DNA from: Paralichthys olivaceus
Taxonomy: Eukaryota > Chordata > Actinopteri > Pleuronectiformes > Paralichthyidae
Direction: 5' to 3'
Assembly (NCBI RefSeq): GCF_024713975.1
Contig: NC_091107.1
Coordinates: forward strand, 13,815,501-13,879,500
DNA length: 64,000 nucleotides
In this document: positions 1 to 23,029 of the stretch, one piece after another
How positions within the stretch are numbered: the stretch's first letter is position 1
Layout of the letters: every line of letters starts with the position of its first letter
The notes under the pieces: model-generated
Told to the model about the DNA's origin: nothing
The model's input: only the letters and a program-made list of their open reading frames with translations
The model's database searches: none
Program-made: the position numbers and the translations under genes

Positions 1-155
1 ATCGGAAACCAACCCGGAAACACAAGTCATTAGTAGCTGCACTATCTGAACGTACGTGTATATTTAGCTACTTGTGTGTTTTTTTACTTTATGTATTAGT
101 TATCTGAATTTATGTTAATCATTTTAACCAGTCTATGTTCCAACTTGGTAACTGT

Positions 156-217
156 GTGTGTAACTTAAAGTACTCTTTTTGTACAAGTGTGTAACTTAAA
201 GTACTCTTTTTGTACAA
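156..217. repeat. Perfect 31-bp tandem duplication
   Basis: Two adjacent identical 31-bp units occupy 156-186 and 187-217. Each runs from a GTGTGTAAC start to a TTGTACAA end. This is read directly from the sequence. The rest of the first 390 bases is AT-rich and shows nothing else I can name. Confidence 0.9.
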
Positions 218-414
218 AACACCTAAAAACATCAATTATTCTTGCAAATGGCTTGATAAAGACATTGTTGTTCCTCATGCACAATTTGGTTGGAACCTGA
301 TATTTTCTATTATTATAACCAGGGCATCTGAATGGGTTAAGAAGCCATGTCTTTTGACTTTTAGGGAACCGGTGCTATACATTTCTTACCACCAGGGGTC
401 AATGTTGTCTACAA

Positions 415-1045
415 ACTGATTTGTCCTAAAGGGGGAACAGGCTTTGGAGGCCGAGGTAAGAAGGGGTGAGGGGGAAAGGGTGAGTGTTTTCAGGACAAAC
501 GTCCGCTCATCCCTCTCTTTTTCGTGTAACATTTTGTCTGCTGTTTCCGGCTGCTCCACCTTTCTCCTCCTCTTCCCCTCTTCTTTGTTGATGGCCTCCA
601 CTTTTCTGCAGCTCAGTCCCTCAGTTGCAGTCGTCTCCTGCTGCAGCTTCACCTCCACTGTCTCTACCCAACTCTTCTTCACCTCCTTTTCTTTGACAGT
701 GAGCATGGCCGGGCAGTCCATGTAGGTGTTGGTACAAGTTCTCCTTTTCTTGGTTTCACTCATCATGAGTTGGTTCTTGTTTAATGAGCTCATCCTCCAG
801 GCTTCTCTGTCCAATCTTCAGCAGGTTGACCTGCTCCTTCAGAGCCTGGTTTTCCTTTGTCGACTTCCATCTCTCTGCTCCAGCTCGTCTCGGGCTGACT
901 TACTTCCAGACTCTTACACTTGGCCTGACACTCAGTGAGCTGCTCCACCTGGAGTTTGGCTCTGAGAGTGGTCACATGTCTTGTTACTGCATGGTTTACA
1001 ACAGACAGCAGATCTACTTCTTGATGAAGCTCTGAAGGAACTTGT
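415..1045 (-). pseudogene. Degenerate coiled-coil-like coding stretch
   Basis: On the minus strand the stretch reads as charged, heptad-like protein, but the frame changes. The first segment contains TLRAKLQVEQLTECQAKCKSLE. It meets a GTAAGT donor-like site near 900, and the coiled-coil character then continues in another frame (ARDELEQRDG). It shifts again to KENQALKEQVNLLK and RSLEDELIKQ, followed by a TGA. A further Lys/Glu-rich segment follows toward 415. No intron of workable size separates the first two shifts, so the simplest reading is a decayed or partial coiled-coil gene. I do not recognise the family. A chance purine-rich ORF, or exons of a gene that continues outside the window, cannot be excluded. 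Confidence 0.3.
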
Positions 1046-13641
<12,596 letters not shown>

Positions 13642-14774
13642 CGTGAAAGGCTGCATGAGGAGAAACAGACAAATGTCAGATCTAAAACTTTTAAGTTCAC
13701 CTCCTCTCTCCTGCTTCACAAGAAGAGGTTTTATTGCTCTCCATCAATCCGGCCTCGTATTCCTACATTTCACATCGAACTTCCATTGCATCAGCACAAT
13801 GTCAAGTAAACATTTCTTTTGATATTAACATACAGAATGTTTAATAAGGCTTCAATGAATCTTTAAAAAAGAGAAACTATAAAATAATTTTAAAGAGTGT
13901 GGCTGACACATGTCAAATGCTTTAGGATTTTATAAAATAAGAAGTGATGAAGATATTCTGCACAGATGTCTGATTAAAGAGGCTCTAATTCTCAGTGGTG
14001 AATAAAAGAATAACCTCAAATGAGTCTCTGTTGTACATACTTGAATAAATTAATTTATTATAAGATCGATTTGTCAACTGAGAAGATTCTTGGTCTAACG
14101 TACATGCGGACAGTCAGACAAAAATCCAAAATCTTGATGTACAACAAAAGCACTGTAAGTCATACACAATATTAAAGGTATTAAAAGGCATAAAGTAACA
14201 AATTCATTGACATAAATCACAACAGGCACTACATTAAACAAAGCTGATGTGAAGTAATTCCAACTAAACCGACCAAAGTTAACAAGATCAGCATGGGACT
14301 GATTGGTTGAATTGTTTCCCTGGTGTCCAACCGAACCAGATGTGCGCCTGTTGCAGGAAGGATTTTAGGGTGACTGGAGGCATCGTGTTAAAAACAAGGT
14401 GCTGCACATGATCTGATAACAGTTTATTCTATGGACTGGCTACTTGAGGGGAATGAGATTCAGAGTGTGAGGAGGTGGGATCTGGTTTCTGTCCTGCAGT
14501 ACACTTATACTGCTGATTCACATAAATTTCCTCCTCGATAAGACGGCCTGTCTGAAGTAGCAGTTAAACCACATAGTGCCTGCTGATCCATTAGCTTTCA
14601 GGTTATCTGAGACTGAAGCACCATATTGCTTCTGTATATACAAAATATTTCATTTCATGCAAATAATTGTAAATATCTAACACGAAATACTGCAAAAATT
14701 ACTTATTAAAAGTTTAAATTAGTACTTTAGGTATGAATAAATCCCATGCAATTATACGTTAAATGTCTACAGTC

Positions 14775-15055
14775 AAAGTCAATAGTGGTGGATCTAGGAT
14801 TTTTCTAAATCAGGGGCCACAATTTACACAGAGGGGCCAATTATAATGTATCCATCCATGCACAATTCCTGATTCAGTAAGGTGCAAATTTAAGTAATTT
14901 CTTTTTTACTGTTAGCTCTACAACTTTGAGCAAAGCTTTGTTCAAGCACATTGTGTACTATTTTAAGAATGGTTAGTAAATGACTAGTTTATTTAAAAAG
15001 TAAAAAGACTACTGACAGGACAGGGACAGATTTGACCCCTGGATCTGCCCCTGTA
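14775..15055. mobile_element. Possible short inverted-repeat (MITE-like) element
   Basis: The left end carries GTGGTGGATCTAGGATTTTT followed by an AGGGGCCA motif. The right end, read on the other strand, carries a similar AGGGGCAGATCCAGGGG. Inverted, related ends with no ORF between them suggest a non-autonomous DNA transposon. Similarity between the ends is imperfect and I could not define a target-site duplication. Confidence 0.35.
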
Positions 15056-15826
15056 TTTAAAATATCTCTAATGCAAAATATAATGGTTAAAATGTACAAA
15101 TATCTCTGCTGCATTTAAACTGTTGGGACCATTAAAACTGTTTTCTTTTGTACTTATAACAACATTCAGCCAATATCTCAAACTGATTCAGACTGATGTG
15201 GAAACTGTAGTTTGATCATTTCCGTTCATACAAAAGTCAGTGATGTGAGCATGTTTACATGCAGACATGGAATAAGCATAAAAATCAATATTAGAGAATA
15301 AACAGCACGGGGTGACGCAAAAAATGTTAATGTTACTTACTGAAGCTTTTTAATTATATTTACGACTCATCCACCCATCCATCTTTATCAAAGGTGTAAT
15401 TATTTATCCTCATATAAGATAATCTTGCGAAACTATTTTAGAAATGGACAAATATGACACTATCACCAATCTGAGAGATCAGGCTGCAGAGGAAATAAAA
15501 CCCAAAATAGAGAATAAAAATCAGTAACACTCCTCAGTAACACTCCTCATGAATCATGTAATCACTGTATACAAACATGTCTGCTGCCTAATGCAGTCTT
15601 GTAGGTACTGTGACCTACACTATGTGTAACAGAATATTCTCATGTAGAGGACCAGGTGAAGAAAATTGACTATGGCTTTTATTGATCATTCTGCCATTAG
15701 TGTATTTCCATTACCAGCCTGCATAAGCTCTGCTGACTTTAATGGTCTCCCAGTCAGAACATGAAGGCCTCTCCATGATTTGTCATGTGCGGCCCCAAAG
15801 CAAGGACACATGAGCATGCATACACA

Positions 15827-15928
<102 letters not shown>

Positions 15929-16499
15929 CCATAGTAAAAGTGTGCTGAAGGGATGAAATATGGTTATTAAATGGATCTGTATGGCTTTGCAGTGGTGTGT
16001 ATGCGTCTGTGTGTGTGTGTGTGTGTGTGGACTCCGGGCTCTGCACCGAAGGAGGAGGCCCCTGGCTCTTCAAAAAGCACCTGTTAACAACAAACTAATG
16101 AGGATGACAGCATGACACTCCATCTAAAGGCTGAGAAAATACTAAAATACAATCTAAAATACAAAAAAATGGACAGAGCAGCGGTGAAGTGGTTTTCTGT
16201 GACGGATGACTCACAAATGAGCCTCTCCCAATGGCATCTTAACAGCATCTTATATCAGTATTCTACAGTGTTTGTGTTGCATTGCACACGCACACGCACA
16301 CGCACGCATTCACATACTTATTATTGTGTGTAGAGACGAGAAGGTGAGCAGCTCAGCCCTGGCTCTCCTCTCTGGGTGTGAGCAACAGATCCTCTCAGAC
16401 GCAGTCCCTCCACATTTAGGAGGTCCCCCTCCTCCTCCACCAAAACACAGTCCCAGTCAGCCACAGACAACAAGATGCTCACAGGGACCACAACAAATT

Positions 16500-17650
16500 C
16501 AAATCAAAAATCCGGATCGGTTATGATGCGTTCAAGGCCCGAGCTGTGTTCCTCCAATTGTCAGTATCTCTCCCGGGGTGCGGCGCACATCATCCCGCAT
16601 CCACCACAGCTACAGCAACTCATGAGATTAAAATCATGTCCGGCCTCAAACTATGACCGCATCCCGGAGAGGAGAATCGTCAGGGGAGCATGTTTGTTGG
16701 AATTATTCGTATTCTTATTCTTATTCCCTCTCGTCAAATCCATTCGTCCTCGAAGTGCTCGCACACATCTTCATTCAGCGGGGACAGTCTTCACATATGG
16801 AGCCAAAACAGTGATGCAGATCCTCCAGCAGCAGCAGCAGCAGCAGCATCAGCACCAGCACCAGTTCGATACAGCAGCAGCCGCCTTTATCATCTGTACC
16901 GGTTGGTGAGTGTGCGTGTGTGGTGCGCACGCCGGTCTGGGATAGGCTACAGACATGGATGCACTGGCTGCAGGGCGTTGCTGGCAGGATGAGGGAAAGG
17001 GGGAAATAACATATACTGCTTTGATTTTTATTGTTTCCTAAATAAATAAGGTCTCACAGGAATAAAGAGAAAAGATAAAGAACATATAATCAACAAAATA
17101 AGTGGGCATGGTGCTTTAGTTTTTTTTTTTTTTAGTTAAGACACATTTTAAGGATTTCATGAGCTGAAATTTGGAATGGCTTCACTGTTGATTAAATTAA
17201 ATCTGATTATCTGCAGAGGCCGTTTCACATGTTATAAATTGATTTTCTATACTGGGACTGCTGCGCATCCATGGGGAAATAAGAGGAAATAGGACTAATG
17301 CAATAGAAACACAGTTGTCTATACATATATGGGTCATATGATCAGCATGGCTTCACACTGCCACTGACTGTCAGTGTTAATGTGAGCAGGAGTTTTTGGT
17401 GACATCCAGATCTGTCTCTTTAAAGGCCGCACCTGCGCAGCTGCGCGCCTGGTGCTGATGCTGCAGTGCCCGGGTTATTTTCGGTAAAGCAGCCGAGGTT
17501 ACTCGCGTTCAAACCGGGGCCTACATGTCTTACATCACCCCCGAGAGGAAATCAAGACCACTTTTAGCCAATCGCTCCGTGCCTCTTCATCAGAGCCGTT
17601 TAAAACGAGAGTCGCCACATGTAGGAGCAGCTCGAGCACAGCGAGTCATG
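16500..17650. promoter_or_regulatory. GC-richer patch, candidate abcg4 promoter/5' exon region
   Basis: Compared with its AT-rich neighbours, this stretch is richer in G+C and CpG, for example around 16560-16680 and 17420-17520. It also holds a CAG-rich run at about 16826-16865. abcg4 (minus strand) needs an upstream non-coding exon, and this is the most promoter-like sequence upstream of it. The assignment is inference; no TATA box or defined transcription start was identified. Confidence 0.35.
16826..16865. repeat. Imperfect CAG/CAC trinucleotide repeat
   Basis: A run of CAG units passes into mixed CAT/CAG/CAC units. It could be read as poly-Gln or poly-Ala in different plus frames, but no supporting gene structure surrounds it. 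Confidence 0.9.
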
Positions 17651-17954
17651 CACCTCCCTCACTGTGCCTCCTGCTATGATGTGCCACACACCAAGAGCAT
17701 GCGAATCCATCCCACTCAGAATACATGATTAGACCTGTAAGTTAACATGTCTCTTCTTAGTATGTTTTCAACATCTCAGGCTTCATCTGGTGGTGATGAA
17801 TCAGTGTGCAAATAATAAAGGCGCATGTTTGGTTTTCTTTTTTGAAATTTATTTAAGCCTTCTTAGTTAGAATATGATCCCTTTTACTTCCAAAGAAAAT
17901 GGAGGTATCACTCATCTTTACAACAATCACTGAATGTCCCCAAATCCCATCCTA

Positions 17955-18756
17955 TCCCAAAATCACTCCATTAATTTTCATTTTTATGCCGATCACACCC
18001 AATTATATTTATCGATCAAGCCTGATGAAACCAATAAGTTAACTAAACTTCAAGCATGTGTTAAGGATATAAAAAGTTGGATGACCTACAATTTTCTGAT
18101 GTTAAATTCAGACAAAACTGAAGTTCTTGTAATTGGACCCAAAAACCTCAGAAACTCTCTTTCTAGAGACTTAGTTACTTTAGACGGGATCACCCTGGCC
18201 TCGAGCTCCACCGTTAAGAATCTCAGAGTTGTTTTTGATCAGGATCTGTCTTTTAATGTCCACATAAAACAAATTTCAAAGACTGCTTTCATACGTAACA
18301 TCGCCAAAATTAGACGCATTGTTTCTCAAGCGGATGCAGAAAAAGTAGTCCACACATTCTTTACTTCTAGGCTGGATTTTTGTAACTCTTTGTTATCAGG
18401 TTGCTCCAATAAGTCTCTTAGGACTTTGCAGCTAATTCAGAATGCTGCTGCACGTGTTCTAACAGGAACCAAGATCAGAGATCACATCTCTCCCATTTTG
18501 GCTTCTCTACATTGGCTACCTGTTAAATGTAGAATAGAATTTAAAATTATTCTCCTTACATACAAAGCTCTTCATGGGCAAGCACCATCATATCTAAAAG
18601 AGCTCATAGTTTTTTTTGTGGGTTCGTTTTTCCTCACTCGAACCGAAGGTCTAAGGACAGAGGGTGTCACTCCCTGTACAGATTGTAAAGCCCTATCAGG
18701 CAAAATTTGTTTTGTGAATTTGGGCTATACAAATAAAATTTGATTTGATTTGATTG
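17955..18756 (+). mobile_element. 5'-truncated, inactivated LINE (L2-type) 3' fragment
   Basis: An open frame beginning near 17934 encodes the C-terminal part of a non-LTR reverse transcriptase. It shows a YADH motif where active elements have YADD. Downstream it carries typical L2-family blocks: WMTYNFLMLNSDKTEVL, SRLDFCNSLLSG, QNAAARVLTG and LHWLPVKCRIEFKI. After KELIV the normal C-terminus is replaced by unrelated residues, indicating an internal deletion. The copy ends in TTTGTGAATTTGGGCTATACA, then AATAAAATTTG and repeated ATTTG units, a common 3' tail of fish L2 elements. Most of the 5' end is missing and the active-site residue is changed, so it cannot be autonomous. The exact clade is inferred. 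Confidence 0.88.
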
Positions 18757-19589
18757 AAAATCTGATATTATACATCTGGATAAGAAATTTGGGAACAAGA
18801 CAAAATAAAATAATAATTATGGATAATAACAATAAATGTTAATAATAATAATTTATTAAATGTGAAGAATGTGAAATAGCACAGCCTTGATATACTTACA
18901 GAATAAACACTTGCATTAACACCATTACTCTTATTGCATTGCTGAGCTGACATGTCCCTCTTGTCCAACACTTTTAATTGTACCACTGACCCTCTGTGAG
19001 CTTACATATGACAAATAAACTTAAAATTTAAGAGGAATGTGCTAATGTGTTGCATTCAGGGTCACATGGTGGTGCTGCTTCAATCTGTTATTCTTCTGCA
19101 AAGGCCAAATCCTGATTTCATGATATAAAATGAGCTTTGAAGAGAGATGACCTTTCACCCATCCTCTGCGGAATAATTTCACATTTGACAAAAACTGTAA
19201 GTCATCTAAAATCAACAAGCTCAAAATCAAAAATCAAACAGTTCTCATTCATGCCTGAATGCCTGAGAAACCACCAGGAGGCAGATCATTAAATCAACCA
19301 AATGATCATTAATCCACGTCAGAGATAACAGTGTTTCTCTATTCATGAACTGCACATTAACAGGGCCCGTGCCTGTCACATTTGTGAGGTAAGTGCAAAC
19401 ACTCATGGGAGTTTTACTTTTGGTCTACGTCTGCTGAACATTTGAACTCTGCAGAGTGACATGGTGACAGCATCAATGGAGGTATTCTGGGAAGCGGAGT
19501 GTGCTCACAGAAGAGGGGTTAGGCATCCTATAAGAACTGAGCTGCTGTGTCGTTACAGACACACATCAGAGGGGAAGAAATCACACAGG

Positions 19590-19708
19590 ATGGCACTCAG
19601 CTCAACTGCTCTCTTCTCTGTGGGCTTTCTTCTGCTGCTGCCACAAGGAACTCTCATGAGCAAGGGTGAATTTAGAGCAGAATCCAGGAATAGAACATTG
19701 AAAGATTC

Positions 19709-19742
<34 letters not shown>

Positions 19743-20580
19743 ATCATGCAAAGCATTGCTATAACAACAATGTGATGTTACAGGTCCAGAGTCTCTTCCA
19801 ATTATACTGACTGTGGAGAATGACCTGTCTAACATGACTCCTGAGACCTACTCCAGCTCTGTGGTGGAGGGAGGAGTGCTGCTGGGCGCTCTGAGGAGAC
19901 TGCAGGAGACACAGCAGGACTTTAAGTACGACCATCCGTGACGTCCCCGGCTCGGCTGGTTCTCCTGCATATTTAAGGTCACTTCTGCTCTCAAAGAAAC
20001 TCCACATGTAAACACGACTCTCTGTGTGTGTCTCCAGGTTCACAGTGAAGGAGGACCCAGACTTTGGACTGATGTTGGAGAGCGTGAACGGAGTGGCTGG
20101 CAGTGAGCGCGAGCAGACGTACTGGGAGATCCTGTCAGGGGGCTCGGGGGACTACAGCAGACTGGATGTGGGTGAGTACATCCTCCCCAGAGTGTCAGCA
20201 CAGCGTATCTGTGGAGGACTTAATGAGCTGTAATGAGGCAGGAGAATTGGTTGTCCTTTCACTTATCACCTCAGGATGTTCTTCAGTGCGATTATTCTAA
20301 AAACTGCATTGATGTGACAAAAAATGTTTTCTGTATCTGCCAGTCCATAAGTACAGTCTTTTGTTTCGTAATATAATGAGCACCTCTTTGATTATTATGG
20401 AGAATTATCTTGTTTTTACTCCAAGAGTGCTACATCAACTGAGCAGCACTAAATCTTAAATCATAAATATATCTGATCCACACTTTTGTCTTTTTATTAA
20501 TTGCAGGAATTGGCTGCTACAAACCTACTGCAAATGAACACATCATCCTCAGGTTCAGCATGTGGCCTCAACACGTTTAG
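19590..20580 (+). CDS. Small secreted transcobalamin beta-domain-like protein
   Basis: Four exons join in phase: 19590-19665, 19784-19925, 20038-20171 and 20507-20580. They encode 141 aa. Residues 1 to about 23 form a signal peptide (MALSSTALFSVGFLLLLPQG). The rest resembles only the C-terminal beta domain (DUF4430) of transcobalamin/intrinsic factor: a TYWEIL segment, then DYSRLDVGIGCYKPT and a closing LRFSMW. The alpha-barrel domain of full-length cobalamin carriers is absent. Teleosts have short proteins of this kind annotated as transcobalamin beta or gastric intrinsic factor-like. A role in binding cobalamin or a related ligand is inferred, not shown. One N-glycosylation motif (NMT) is present. 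The frame stays open upstream to 19461, but only the 19590 ATG gives a good signal peptide. Introns are tiny; intron 1 is 118 bp and contains a TG run. Confidence 0.85.
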
Positions 20581-20692
20581 CAGAAGGGCTGTGGAGTCAG
20601 ATGTGGGAACATTGTCTTATTTTTCATTTTTGCCTTTATGACTGTCTCTGCATCATGTGTGATTGTTGATGTTGATGCCTGCTGTTTGTGAG

Positions 20693-20698
20693 AATAAA
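20693..20698 (+). terminator. Poly(A) signal of the transcobalamin-like gene
   Basis: AATAAA lies 113 bases after the stop codon, in the context GTGAGAATAAAGAAAAT. It is the first canonical signal downstream and fits a short 3' UTR. Confidence 0.7.
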
Positions 20699-21722
20699 GA
20701 AAATAGCAACATCTGCTGGTATTCAGGAGTAATGTCATCTATCAAATAACAGGTAAAAAAACTGGTTTCAGCAATATAAGCACAAGTGAAGGAAAAGCTG
20801 GATGCAAAGAAATAAGAACTGACAAAGTTTTCTGAGCAAAATGAACTGGTTGTTACGTGTGTGGATGCTTTTAAAACTTTATAAAAATATTTCATTGCGG
20901 GTTGAGTTCAAATAGGCATGTATTAGTTTTTGTTCCTTTTATTCCATTAAAATTCACCAGACATTATTTAACATTGAAACCATCAATCTAAATAAAAACA
21001 ACAATTTGACTTTACAATAAAACGTTTTCTGTGCCATAATTTGAATATCAAAACATGTAGTACACTTTCTGTCTGTAGAAATAGTTAGCACATAGCTTAT
21101 AAGTTTTACAACACTTGTGTTATCTCTGACCACAGCTCCTCCCTTTGTAACAGGATTAAGGTTTCAGCTCCATCCAGGACAGATGGACTGAGAGGAGGAG
21201 TGATGAGGCAGAGACACTAATCTCTGTGCTTTCACTCCCCTCTGTCCTTTAGTTCTACCTTCCAAGCATGTTTACAGACACACATTAAATAAAGTATGTT
21301 CAATACTCCTGAGAGGTTCAATTTGTGACATAAAAGATGAAAATAAAATCATAATTCTGTCTGATTGCTGTCCAAACTCCCAAATCCTGATAATTTGCCC
21401 TCCCAAAATGACATTCAAATTAATAACAGACCTCACAATCTGGCACTTAAGGTACTTTAGATAAAATGATTTTAAGAATTTCAAATAATTGCTTGACCCA
21501 AGTCTGAGACGAACGTTAGAAGTCTGAAAAGTAATTCACCTCACTTTTCTTGTCTCACCGCACTGCATCACACAGATAAGATCAGGAGCTCTGATTTGCT
21601 CATAATTCACCACTGACTCAGAGGGATCTGAACCTGCACGGCCATCTTCTTGTAATATTGCAATTCTCAAGGAGAAATTGGGTGCATGTGCCAGAGAGAT
21701 TAAAGAGTGAGAATTATAGAAT

Positions 21723-21816
<94 letters not shown>

Positions 21817-22068
21817 CACGCATGTCTTCTTCATCTGATGTCTCACCGTACAGTCAACTCTGGGCTTTCTCCATGCTCTAGCCTGCAGATGCTAAAATGG
21901 AGAGACATGGGTGTAGTTTGCATGATTCCTCAATGACAGACAGCAAATTAATGTTTGCAGTTCAATAATCAACCACATTCAAGTGTATTTGCACTGAGAT
22001 AACATTGCAACATGCCCACATTACTCGAGTTCAACGAGTACGTACATTTCATGAGTATAGTGAGGAAA
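20699..22068. other. Intergenic region with TG microsatellite
   Basis: AT-rich sequence between two convergently transcribed small genes. It should hold the 3' UTR of the minus-strand sushi gene. No exon with good splice sites was seen on either strand. The long TG/CG run is listed separately. Confidence 0.6.
21725..21818. repeat. (TG)43 microsatellite ending in alternating CG
   Basis: Pure TG from 21725 to 21810 continues into CGCGCGCACG. An alternating purine-pyrimidine tract of this length, with a CG end, is the classical sequence type able to adopt Z-DNA. Whether it does so here is unknown. Confidence 0.97.
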
Positions 22069-23005
22069 CTACTCACCACATGATAAAGCGCAGTCACAAA
22101 TGCAAGGGACACACTGTGCAAAGAAGCGCTTCCAGCCGGTCTCCTTCTTTTTGCAGTTGTCTATGTGGGTGCAGCCATGTTTGGGCGGGCCGAAGTAGCT
22201 CTTATAGGCGCAGGTGGAGTTGCAGGTCCCGTTCAGTTCACTCTCACTTACTTCAACACGTCCACGCTGACACATTCCTACGAGACAGTCAGAGTAAATC
22301 ATATGCTGGGCTGAATGGGGTCATAAAACCGTCATGTCAGTGTTTACTCACGGAGGCATGCAGGTTTTGGTGTCCATAGACCATTAGGCTGGCAATATCT
22401 GGTAGGGTTTCCCACCAGCATGAAGCCAGAGCGACAGGTGTACCTCACTGCAGAGCCCACCCACCAGTCGTTACCGTACACTACACCATTATAATCCACG
22501 TCCGGCTTCCCACAGTTCACTGCCACACACAGGAAAGATGAGCAAGTAAGCAAAACAAGGTCCATAGACCAGGTAGTGACTTAAATTCAAACAGAGTGCT
22601 GTAGTCTAAGTTTTTACCTTTGCACAGGGACTTGTAGCCGAGCCAGCAGCAGCTTGAGTCTCCACAGCGATCTCTCCTCAGCTCCTGGTGCAGCGCCTTA
22701 CAGCCTCCTACACAAAGGGGAGCGGACCCCGACCAGTATGAGTCATCTATGTAGTCTGGTTGGGGAAGCCATTCTGTCTCTCCTACTGTAAAAAAAATAA
22801 AAAATAAAAATAAGTTTGATCTCTTTATACATTAGAGTTAGACAAACAACAACACAGTACAATCATTTTGATTGAAAACTAACATTATACTACCATTAAA
22901 GGTCTTACCACTACCTTCCACCTCTTCAGTCCATTCAGGCAGCTGAGAAATTCCTCCCTGGAAGCATCCAAACAGTAAAAACAGCAGCAGAGGGTGAAAC
23001 CTCAT
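22069..23005 (-). CDS. Secreted cysteine-rich protein with one sushi (CCP) domain
   Basis: Four exons join in phase: 23005-22909, 22785-22618, 22519-22352 and 22277-22069. They encode 213 aa. Residues 1 to about 20 are a signal peptide (MRFHPLLLFLLFGCFQGGIS). Exon 2 encodes a Cys-rich module with APLCVGGC and RCGDSSCCWLGYKSLC. Exon 3 encodes one complete sushi/CCP domain (VNCGKPDVDYNG to LWTPKPACL). Exon 4 encodes a Lys/Cys-rich tail with at least nine cysteines (NGTCNSTC, CKKKETGWKRFF, CVPCICDCALSC). Exons 2 and 3 are both 168 nt and symmetric phase 1-1, the usual form of shuffled extracellular modules. I do not recognise a named family. Binding of an extracellular ligand or a complement-like role is only a guess from the sushi fold. 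The terminal codons GGT GAG TAG also form a good donor (GTGAGT), so the protein may extend into an unseen exon. Confidence 0.75.
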
Positions 23006-23029
23006 GGTGCCAATTTCTGATGGAATCAA

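Noticed and set aside
16475-16992. Plus-strand open frames with Gln/Ala runs
   Set aside because: They come from the CAG repeat; no splice sites or conserved blocks surround them.
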